A stretch of DNA of 13,037 nt from Candidatus Corynebacterium faecipullorum (GTDB taxonomy: Bacteria > Actinomycetota > Actinomycetes > Mycobacteriales > Mycobacteriaceae), in contig DXEO01000196.1 in assembly GCA_019114925.1 (NCBI GenBank), positions 1 to 13,037 of the forward strand, in the 5' to 3' direction. Of the stretch, positions 1 to 9,626 are shown in pieces (position 1 is the first letter of the stretch; each line of letters opens with the position of its first letter). The position numbers and the translations under genes are program-made. Under the pieces are notes generated by a model, which worked only from the letters and a program-made list of their open reading frames with translations, made no database searches and was not told where the DNA came from.

Positions 1-24
1 CGCAGTTTGTTCAACTGTTCAGCG

Positions 25-109
25 TGCCCGGGGCGGGACTTGAACCCGCACGTCCTATAAGGACACTGGCACCTGAAGCCAGCGCGTCTGCCAATTCCGC
101 CACCCGGGC
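25..109 (-). tRNA. tRNA-Leu (anticodon CAG)
   Basis: The minus strand folds as an 85-base class II tRNA. The acceptor stem is formed by GCCCGGG at the 5' end (bases 109-103) and CCCGGGC at the 3' end, with discriminator A at position 25. The D-arm holds GGCAGACGC, the anticodon arm pairs CTGGC with GCCAG around a loop reading TTCAGGT (anticodon CAG, bases 73-75), there is a long variable arm, and the T-arm carries GGTTCAAGT. The length, long variable arm and A discriminator are typical of leucine tRNAs, and the CAG anticodon reads CUG codons. The 3' CCA is not encoded. It diverges from the fhaA operon. A weak promoter for it (TTGTAA then TAAGGT on the minus strand, about 19 apart) may lie at bases 135-170, but this is uncertain. 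Confidence 0.96.
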
Positions 110-152
110 AGGGTATTGATGTCTTGGCGACTAGCTAACCTTAGCACGCAGT

Positions 153-177
153 CCAGCAGATTTTACAAATCCGCTGG
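153..177. repeat. Inverted repeat between the tRNA-Leu and fhaA promoters
   Basis: The arms CCAGCAGATTT (153-163) and AAATCCGCTGG (167-177) pair over 11 positions with one mismatch and a three-base loop. The repeat lies in the 190-base gap between the divergent tRNA-Leu and fhaA transcripts. It is not followed by a convincing T-run on either strand, so it is more likely an operator-like or structural element than a terminator. No known binding motif is recognised in it. Confidence 0.4.
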
Positions 178-239
178 CAAACCCAAAATTTCCAGGGAAC
201 AATGGGGCGCGCGTCTACGTTAAGTCAAGGAAAGCACCC

Positions 240-245
240 TATACT
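240..245 (+). promoter_or_regulatory. Probable -10 element of the fhaA-crgA operon promoter
   Basis: TATACT at 240-245 is a close match to the corynebacterial -10 consensus (TAnAnT) and lies 54 bases before the fhaA start codon. It would give a leader of about 45 bases. No clear -35 hexamer is seen 16-18 bases upstream, which is common in this genus. A second candidate, TATATC at 255-260, is close by. As the only A/T-rich promoter-like stretch ahead of a long co-directional gene set, it probably drives the whole operon; this is inferred. Confidence 0.4.
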
Positions 246-299
246 GATCGCTGCTATATCTCTCCCTGAGAACATCCCGAAAGGAGGACGGCTCTTCCT

Positions 300-1124
300 A
301 TGGCATTGCTAGATAAACTCGCCAAGCTGGATTCTTCCCTGCAACGCGGACTGGACAACGGCATGGCCTTTGTCTTCGGCGGCAAAGTCGTCCCCGCTGA
401 GATTGAGGAGCTTCTCAAACAGGAGGCGCAGGACAATCTGTCCCGCGGTGATGACGGCAAGCTGTATAGCCCCAACGTTATGACCGTCGGCGTATCCTCC
501 AAGGACATCGAGAACCTCTCCCAGGACCGGGGTGTTCCCAAGGATCTAGCTGATCAGCTCACCCGCTTCATACGTAACAGTGGCTGGTCCCTCGCCGGGC
601 CGGTCATCGTCCGCATCGCGGAGGAGTCGGGGCTGCGGACTGGGCAGTTGCGCGTGTCCTCTTTTTTGGATCACGAGCCCACCGAAGAAACCGGATTCGA
701 TGCGATTTTCCACCACGACCATGGTCAGGAGGACTCTATGACCCAGCCGCACAACGCCGATGAGGCCGCAACCACCGCCTTCATGGCCCCCACCCCGAAT
801 CAGCCGGCGCCGCAGGGCCCCGCGGTGACGCTCATGCTGCAGGACGGTTCCTCCCGCGTCTACCACGTGCAGGAGGGCTCCAACATCCTGGGCCGCAGCA
901 ATGACGCGGACCTGCGCCTGCCGGATACCGGTGTCTCCCGCCAGCACGCGGAGATCACCTGGAACGGCCAGGACGCCGTGCTGGTGGACCTGCAGTCCAC
1001 GAACGGCACCACCGTGAACGACACCCCGATTGAGAATTGGCTGCTTGCCGACGGCGACGTGATCACCCTCGGCCACTCCCACATCGAGGTGCGCATCACT
1101 GGCCTCGAAGGCCAGGGCTATTAA
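300..1124 (+). CDS. fhaA: FhaA, FHA-domain protein with N-terminal DUF3662 domain
   Basis: This cytoplasmic phospho-threonine reader works with the PknA/PknB kinases. In mycobacteria FhaA binds the phosphorylated pseudokinase domain of the lipid II flippase MviN and so tunes peptidoglycan synthesis. The 274-residue product starts with the conserved N-terminal domain (about residues 1-125, beginning MALLDKLAKLDSSLQRG) that precedes FHA domains in actinobacteria. A flexible linker rich in Ala, Pro, Gln and Thr follows (about 126-172). The C-terminal FHA domain (about 175-268) shows GRS at 198-200, SRQH at 213-216 and NGT at 235-237, the phosphopeptide-binding residues. It is much shorter than the 527-residue M. 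tuberculosis protein because the linker is short. A strong ribosome binding site, AAAGGAGGA (280-288), fixes the ATG. First gene of the operon, 45 bases before fhaB. Confidence 0.95.
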   Translation: MALLDKLAKLDSSLQRGLDNGMAFVFGGKVVPAEIEELLKQEAQDNLSRGDDGKLYSPNVMTVGVSSKDIENLSQDRGVPKDLADQLTRFIRNSGWSLAGPVIVRIAEESGLRTGQLRVSSFLDHEPTEETGFDAIFHHDHGQEDSMTQPHNADEAATTAFMAPTPNQPAPQGPAVTLMLQDGSSRVYHVQEGSNILGRSNDADLRLPDTGVSRQHAEITWNGQDAVLVDLQSTNGTTVNDTPIENWLLADGDVITLGHSHIEVRITGLEGQGY

Positions 1125-1169
1125 GCCACCACCGGCAACGTTCAGAGATTTTTAGCGTAAGGATTTTCC

Positions 1170-1622
1170 ATGGATTCGATCGTGCTGCTCTCGCTGCGCA
1201 TCGGCCTGCTGGTGTTGCTGTGGCTGTTTATCGTGGTCGCGCTCAACGCCATGCGCCGCGATGCCAATAAGGCTGCAGGCGTCTACCAGGCATCGTCCCC
1301 AGTGAAGGGATCCCAGAGGCGTCGCGAAGCGCCGCGTGAGATCACCATCGTGGACGGGCCGCTGCGCGGTTCCCACATGGAACTGGGCACGCTCGAAGAC
1401 TGTACGATGGGCCGCGCGCAGGACTGTGACTTTGTCACTGGTGATGATTTCTCCTCCGGCCACCACGCCCGCCTGTTCCGCAGGGGCAGCGAGTGGTTCG
1501 TGGAGGACCTCGAATCCCGCAACGGCACCTTTGTTGGTGGCGTTCGCATTGACCAGCCAGAACGAGTCGGAGTCGGCTCCGATATCAAACTTGGCCGAAC
1601 GACCGTGAGGTTGATGGCATGA
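1170..1622 (+). CDS. fhaB: FhaB (FipA-like), membrane-anchored FHA-domain protein
   Basis: This is a second phospho-threonine reader. In mycobacteria FhaB/FipA links kinase signalling to the division machinery. The 150-residue product has one N-terminal membrane segment (about residues 4-26, very rich in Leu, Val and Ile) followed by basic residues, which puts the rest in the cytoplasm. A short linker leads to a C-terminal FHA domain (about 55-149) with GRA at 81-83, S96-x-x-H99 and SRNGT at 116-120. The central serine motif reads SGHH rather than the SRxH of FhaA, but the key Ser and His are kept. A TAAGG ribosome binding site lies 6-12 bases before the ATG. The stop codon overlaps the pstP start as ATGA (1619-1622), implying translational coupling. 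Confidence 0.93.
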   Translation: MDSIVLLSLRIGLLVLLWLFIVVALNAMRRDANKAAGVYQASSPVKGSQRRREAPREITIVDGPLRGSHMELGTLEDCTMGRAQDCDFVTGDDFSSGHHARLFRRGSEWFVEDLESRNGTFVGGVRIDQPERVGVGSDIKLGRTTVRLMA

Positions 1623-2944
1623 CTTTAAGCCTGACTTTTACTGCAGTGACGGACCGCGGATTGGTCCGCGAAAACAACGAGGATTCCGCCCACGCGGGCC
1701 CGCACCTGCTGGTGCTTGCCGACGGCATGGGTGGACACGCCGCCGGCGAGGTCGCCTCCACCACCATGGTGGAGCACATGGCCTCCCTCGAGCGGGATCC
1801 GGGCGATAATGACATGCTGGCCCTGCTCGGCGCGGCGGCGGAAGATGCCAATGCAGCAATCCGCGAACACGTAGACGAGCACCCAGAGACCGAGGGCATG
1901 GGCACCACGCTGACCGCCCTGCTCTTTAACGGCTCCGAGTTCGGCGTGTGCCACGTGGGCGATTCCCGCGGCTACCGACTGCGTGAGGGAAAGCTGACCC
2001 AGATCACCAAGGATGACACCTATGTGCAGTCCCTGGTGGATGAGGGAAAGCTCGATCCGGAGGATGTCTCCTCCCACCCGCAGAAGTCGTTGATCCTCAA
2101 GGCCTACACTGGGCGCCCAGTGGAGCCGACACTCTTTATGCTTGACGCGGCCCCGGGCGACCGCCTCCTCTTGTGCTCGGATGGCCTTTCAGATCCGGTG
2201 ACGGCCTCCACCATCGAGCAGGCGCTGAAGCAGGGCACGGTCGAAGAGGCCGCCATTACCTTGCGGGATCTTGCACTGCGTTCCGGCGGTCCGGATAACG
2301 TCACCATCGTGGTGGCGGAGGTCGTGGAGGCAGAGGGTGACGAGGACTCCCCTATCACCGTCGGCGCCATCCAGGGCGTCGTTCCAGAGCCCACGCACCC
2401 AGATTCCTCCGCGAGCCGTGCAGCGAAGCTGATCTCACCCCCAAAAGCCCAGGCCGCTGAGGAGAAACCCCAGGAGGAACCACAGCGGCGGCCACAGCGA
2501 AGCCGGATTGGGTGGAAGGTCATCGCGAGCCTTGCCATCATTATCGTGCTGGTCATCAGCGGTGGGCTCTGGATGAAGAATTACCTAAGCAATAACTACT
2601 ACGTCACCGCGAACGAGGACGGTGTCCTCACCATCCAAGAAGGCGCGGACTATGAAATTTTCGGCCGCCCGCTGCACCACACGTATCAAAATGCCTGCTT
2701 GAGCAAGGAGAACGCGCTCAAGCTGGGGCACGGCGCCTGCGACGGCGATTTCGCGCCCTTCACGCTGAAGGATTTGCCCGAATCCGAACGTGCCGCCGTG
2801 GGCAACCTGCCCTCCGGTTCTTATGACGAGGTGCAGACGCAGCTTTCGCAGCTCTCGGACAAGGCGCTCAAGCCCTGCCCCACCTCGTCGAAGGACGGAA
2901 AAGATAAAGACGCGTCTAAAGGAAACTGCCGGGAGGTGAAGTAG
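1619..2944 (+). CDS. pstP: PstP, PP2C-family Ser/Thr phosphatase
   Basis: PstP removes phosphate from phospho-Ser and phospho-Thr on PknA, PknB and their substrates. The cytoplasmic PPM/PP2C catalytic domain (about residues 5-238) carries the metal-binding and catalytic motifs RENNED (17-22), DGMGGH (35-40), GDSR (114-117), SDG (187-189) and GGPDN (223-227). A charged, proline-rich linker (about 240-298) leads to a single membrane helix (about 299-317). The remaining 120 residues should lie outside the membrane. That exodomain has four cysteines (360, 374, 420, 437), enough for two disulfides, and a Lys/Asp/Ser-rich tail. The total of 441 residues is slightly shorter than the M. tuberculosis enzyme. 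The gene overlaps fhaB by four bases and ends directly at the rodA ATG. Confidence 0.95.
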   Translation: MTLSLTFTAVTDRGLVRENNEDSAHAGPHLLVLADGMGGHAAGEVASTTMVEHMASLERDPGDNDMLALLGAAAEDANAAIREHVDEHPETEGMGTTLTALLFNGSEFGVCHVGDSRGYRLREGKLTQITKDDTYVQSLVDEGKLDPEDVSSHPQKSLILKAYTGRPVEPTLFMLDAAPGDRLLLCSDGLSDPVTASTIEQALKQGTVEEAAITLRDLALRSGGPDNVTIVVAEVVEAEGDEDSPITVGAIQGVVPEPTHPDSSASRAAKLISPPKAQAAEEKPQEEPQRRPQRSRIGWKVIASLAIIIVLVISGGLWMKNYLSNNYYVTANEDGVLTIQEGADYEIFGRPLHHTYQNACLSKENALKLGHGACDGDFAPFTLKDLPESERAAVGNLPSGSYDEVQTQLSQLSDKALKPCPTSSKDGKDKDASKGNCREVK

Positions 2945-4297
2945 ATGAGTAAATTCTTCTCCCGCGGCACCGAATTCCTCCTGCTCGTGCTGGCCACCGT
3001 GGTCTTCGCCGTCACCTTGGTCAGCCTTGAGCTCTCCCAAGGCAACGTGCTGACCCTCGATGTGCTCTACCTGATCGGCGGCTTCATCGGCATTTTTGCT
3101 ATCGCTCACTTGGTGCTCTGCTTCTTGGCACCCTACGCGGATCAGCTCATGCTTCCCATCGTCGCGGTGCTCAATGGCACCGGGCTCATCTTATTGCAGC
3201 GCCTTGACCTGGCGAATGGCGGCGGGCTGGCAGTGCGGCAGGTGATGTGGACCATCGTGGGTCTCATCCTCTTCGCGCTGGTGCTGGTTCTCCTGCGTGA
3301 TCACCGCTCGCTCACCCGATACTCCTATATCTTGGGCGCGCTCGGCCTGATCCTCCTTGCGTTGCCCCTCGTATGGCCGCAGCCACCAGGTGTGGACGCC
3401 CGCATCTGGCTGTGGCTCGGGCCATTTTCCATTCAGCCGGGTGAGTTTTCCAAGATCCTGTTGATCCTGTTCTTCGCCATGCTGCTGACTCAGAAGCGCT
3501 CGCTATTCACGGTGGCTGGCTATAAGTTCCTTGGTATTTCGTTGCCGCGCCTGCGGGATCTCGCTCCCATCCTGGTGATCTGGGGTATTGCCATTGTCAT
3601 CATGGGCATTTCCAATGACTTCGGCCCGGCCCTACTGCTGTTTAGCACCGTGCTCGGCATGCTCTTCATGGCCACCAACCGCGTGAGCTGGCTGCTCATT
3701 GGCGTCATCCTCGTGGGTGTCGGTGGCTTCGGCATCTACCAGGTATCCGAGAAGATCCAACAGCGCTTCTCCAACTTCCTGGATCCGCTGGCTAATTATG
3801 ATTCCACCGGCTACCAGCTCTCCCAAGCGCTCTTCGGCATGTCCTCCGGCGGCATAACCGGCACCGGCTTAGGACAGGGGCATCCGGACATGGTTCCGGT
3901 GGCGCACTCAGACTTCATCCTGGCTGGCATCGGTGAGGAGTTCGGCCTCATTGGCCTTACCGCGGTACTTGTCCTGTTTACCATGCTCGTCTCCCGCGGC
4001 TTCCGCACCGCGCTGATCTGCCGTGATACCTATGGCAAGCTGGTTTCCTCGGGCCTCTCGCTCACCTTGGCTGTGCAGGTCTTCGTCGTCACCGGCGGTA
4101 TCTCCGCGCTGCTACCCATGACGGGCCTGACCACGCCGTTCATGTCTGCGGGTGGCTCCTCCCTCATGGCTAACTACATGCTGCTGGCCATCCTGCTGCG
4201 CATCTCCAACGCGGCACGCCGCCCGGCGCGTGAGCTGAGCTCAAACGCACCTACTGACACGTCCATGTTCCCTGCCGTCCAGGAGGCAAGCCGATGA
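2945..4297 (+). CDS. rodA: RodA/FtsW-family SEDS peptidoglycan glycosyltransferase
   Basis: This integral membrane enzyme polymerises lipid II into glycan strands, paired with a class B penicillin-binding protein, here the adjacent PbpA. The 450-residue product is hydrophobic throughout, with roughly ten to twelve membrane segments. Family motifs are QPGEFSK (164-170), NDFGPALL (224-231), a TGxGxGQG-type loop (306-312) and TGLTTPFMSAGGSS (393-406) near the end. Asp323 in HSDF (321-324) matches the essential aspartate of the large extracytoplasmic loop in RodA and FtsW. The ATG follows the pstP stop codon with no gap, and the 3' end overlaps pbpA as ATGA. RodA rather than FtsW is chosen because of the operon position, as in Rv0017c of M. 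tuberculosis. Confidence 0.95.
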   Translation: MSKFFSRGTEFLLLVLATVVFAVTLVSLELSQGNVLTLDVLYLIGGFIGIFAIAHLVLCFLAPYADQLMLPIVAVLNGTGLILLQRLDLANGGGLAVRQVMWTIVGLILFALVLVLLRDHRSLTRYSYILGALGLILLALPLVWPQPPGVDARIWLWLGPFSIQPGEFSKILLILFFAMLLTQKRSLFTVAGYKFLGISLPRLRDLAPILVIWGIAIVIMGISNDFGPALLLFSTVLGMLFMATNRVSWLLIGVILVGVGGFGIYQVSEKIQQRFSNFLDPLANYDSTGYQLSQALFGMSSGGITGTGLGQGHPDMVPVAHSDFILAGIGEEFGLIGLTAVLVLFTMLVSRGFRTALICRDTYGKLVSSGLSLTLAVQVFVVTGGISALLPMTGLTTPFMSAGGSSLMANYMLLAILLRISNAARRPARELSSNAPTDTSMFPAVQEASR

Positions 4298-5723
4298 ACC
4301 GATCGATCCGCCTCGTGGCCCTCTTTTCCCTGATACTTACCGCCGTACTCCTCGTGAATCTCACGGTGGTGCAGGCGTTTTCTGACGACAAGTACGCCCA
4401 CAACCCGAAGAATGTCCGCGGCTACCTGGAGATGCGCACCACTCCGCGCGGCCAGATCTTTGCCGGCAACACGGTACTGGCGCAGTCTACGGCCGACGCC
4501 GAGGGCAACTACTCCCGCTCCTACCCCGCCGACTCCCCGGCCTTCGCCAACATCACGGGCTACCTCTCGGAGCGCTTCGGAGCCTCACAGCTGGAGGCCT
4601 CCCAGAATGACATCCTCAATGGCAAGGATGATTCGCTGCTGGCGCGCAATTGGCTCGATGTGCTCTCCGGCAAGCCCCAGATGGGCGCGAACGTCGAGGT
4701 CACCATCGACCCCGCCCTGCAGCAGGCCGCCTACGATCAGCTCGCTGGACCGGGCTATAACGGCGCGGCCGTTGCCATCCAACCTTCGACCGGCAAGATT
4801 CTGGCCATGGCCTCCACCCCGAGCTTTAACGTGTCCGACTTGCTCGGTGGTAACGCCAACGAAACGTGGGAGCAGCTACAGAACCAGGAGGGTGCGCCGC
4901 TGATTAACCATGCAGCACAGGACACCCTGCCCCCAGGTTCAATTTTTAAGATCATCACCACCGCCGCTGGCCTCAACAACGGTTTCTCGCCGAACTCCAC
5001 GCTGACCGGCGCGGCATCCATTACGCTGCCCGATACCGTCACGGAACTGACCAACTACGGCAACCAATCCTGCGGCGGCGCAGAAAGCGTGACGCTGCAG
5101 ACGGCCTTCGCGTTGTCCTGCAACACGGCCTTTGTGCAGATGTCGGAGAGCATCGGCGCCGATGAGCTGCGCAAGTACGCCGCAGGCTTTGGCGTGGGTG
5201 AGAAGTACTCCTTGGGCGTAGGCACGTCCGCCGGCTCGCTCGGCGAGCTTAGCGACGGCGCCCAAGTCGCCCAATCCGCCATCGGTCAGCGCGACGTCAC
5301 CATGTCAGCGCTCCAGGCAGCGATCATGGCCGGCACCATCGCCAACAAGGGCAAGCGTATGGAGCCCTACTTGGTCAACCGCATCACCGATGCTCAGATG
5401 AAGGAACTACGCGCCACCACACCGCGTCAGGCCGCTGAAGCCGTGGATGAAGAAACGGCTAATACCATCAAGGACCTCATGTTTGCCTCCGAGCGCAGCA
5501 CCTCCGGCTACGACGGCAACGGTTTCGCCTCGAAGACCGGTACCGCAGAACACGGCGAGGGCCTTGCCCCGCACGCATGGTACGTGGCTTTCGACCCGGA
5601 CAAGGACATCGCAGTCGGCGTCGTGGTCAAAGATGGCGGACACCTTGGTGAAAGCGCAACCGGCGGCCAGGTTTCCGCACCGATTGGCCGCGCCATATTG
5701 CGCGCATACGGAGGTGAGCAGTA

Positions 5724-5724
<1 letters not shown>
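4294..5724 (+). CDS. pbpA: PbpA, class B penicillin-binding protein (transpeptidase)
   Basis: This enzyme cross-links peptidoglycan stem peptides outside the membrane and is the likely partner of RodA. The 476-residue product has one N-terminal membrane anchor (about residues 7-29). A short dimerisation or pedestal region (about 30-150) follows, then the transpeptidase domain (about 155-472). The active-site motifs are S216-I-F-K219, S275-C-N277 and K414-T-G416. There is no transglycosylase domain and no C-terminal PASTA domain, consistent with the short PbpA type. An AGGAGG ribosome binding site (4281-4286) inside the rodA 3' end sets the ATG, which overlaps the rodA stop by four bases. The stop codon overlaps the pknA GTG by one base. 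Confidence 0.95.
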
Positions 5725-7136
<1,412 letters not shown>

Positions 7137-7142
7137 CCCGCC

Positions 7143-9083
<1,941 letters not shown>

Positions 9084-9151
9084 CTCTCAATGTCGCAGCT
9101 GCTAAGGTATCTCACAGATTAACCACCCCTATTCTTCGTGAAGGTGTAACA

Positions 9152-9427
9152 ATGCCAAAGTCCAAGATCACGACGGAGGGCTCCGCACTCCCGCAGTCCT
9201 CCAGCTCTGCTGCTAATCGCACCCCGGTCAAGATCAACTCTGAGGGAACTCCGAAGTGGTACATCGCCATCATGCTGGGCCTCATGCTCCTCGGCCTGCT
9301 CTGGCTGGTGGTCAACTACCTGGCAGGTGAGTCCATTCCGTTCATGCAGGAGCTGGGACCGTGGAATTACGGCATCGGCTTCGGCCTGGCCATCATCGGC
9401 CTGTTGATGACGATGGGCTGGCGTTAG
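9152..9427 (+). CDS. crgA: CrgA, septation regulator membrane protein
   Basis: CrgA is a small divisome protein of actinobacteria that helps recruit or stabilise FtsI/PBP3 and others at the septum. The 91-residue product has a polar, Ser/Ala-rich cytoplasmic N-terminus (1-33), then TPKWYI leading into the first membrane helix (about 36-57). A short loop follows, then PWNYGIG and the second helix (about 71-89), ending MGWR. Length and both W-containing motifs match the family. The start is supported by GAAGG (9140-9144) eight bases upstream. It lies 68 bases after pknB on the same strand. In M. tuberculosis trpG and Rv0012 lie between crgA and pknB; they are absent here. A terminator follows. 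Confidence 0.94.
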   Translation: MPKSKITTEGSALPQSSSSAANRTPVKINSEGTPKWYIAIMLGLMLLGLLWLVVNYLAGESIPFMQELGPWNYGIGFGLAIIGLLMTMGWR

Positions 9428-9447
9428 CTTTCATCGCCGCCGATGTG

Positions 9448-9485
9448 GCGGGAGCCACCCGGTGGCTTCCGCTTCGGCTTTATTT
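9448..9485 (+). terminator. Intrinsic terminator after crgA
   Basis: GCGGGAGCCAC (9448-9458) pairs with GTGGCTTCCGC (9462-9472) over 11 positions, including one G-T pair, around a three-base loop. A T-rich stretch (CTTTATTT, 9478-9485) follows six bases later. It lies 20 bases after the crgA stop and would end the fhaA-crgA operon. Confidence 0.75.
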
Positions 9486-9525
9486 GGGATTTAAATATCC
9501 GGTGGTGCTGTGCCCACTAAATCCC
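9486..9525. repeat. Imperfect inverted repeat in the crgA-ATPase gap
   Basis: GGGATTTA (9486-9493) and TAAATCCC (9518-9525) are perfect inverted copies. Inside them GTGG (9502-9505) pairs with CCAC (9514-9517), giving a two-part stem. It starts directly after the crgA terminator and could act as a minus-strand terminator for the ATPase gene or mark an old junction. No transposase end that I can name is recognised. Confidence 0.4.
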
Positions 9526-9626
9526 CCTCGGCCTGCTGCTTCAATGCACCTTGCGCCGCTTGGTACGCCGGCTGGGAAGACCTGGAGGAAAACCGGTGGG
9601 GCTGGCTGTGGCGATTGTGTCGTTAG
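9510..9626 (+). CDS. Possible small Trp/Cys-rich ORF or gene remnant, unknown
   Basis: A GTG-initiated frame of 38 codons ends at TAG (9624-9626) and overlaps the 3' end of the convergent ATPase gene by four bases. The product has four cysteines in its first half and near its end, and five tryptophans in its last 21 residues (WYAGWEDLEENRWGWLWR). About 70 percent of its codons end in G or C, as in the neighbouring genes. There is no clear ribosome binding site and an in-frame stop lies at 9492-9494. The frame could be a true small protein, the C-terminal remnant of a gene cut off when the metal cassette arrived, or chance. I do not recognise the sequence. Confidence 0.22.
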   Translation: MPTKSPSACCFNAPCAAWYAGWEDLEENRWGWLWRLCR

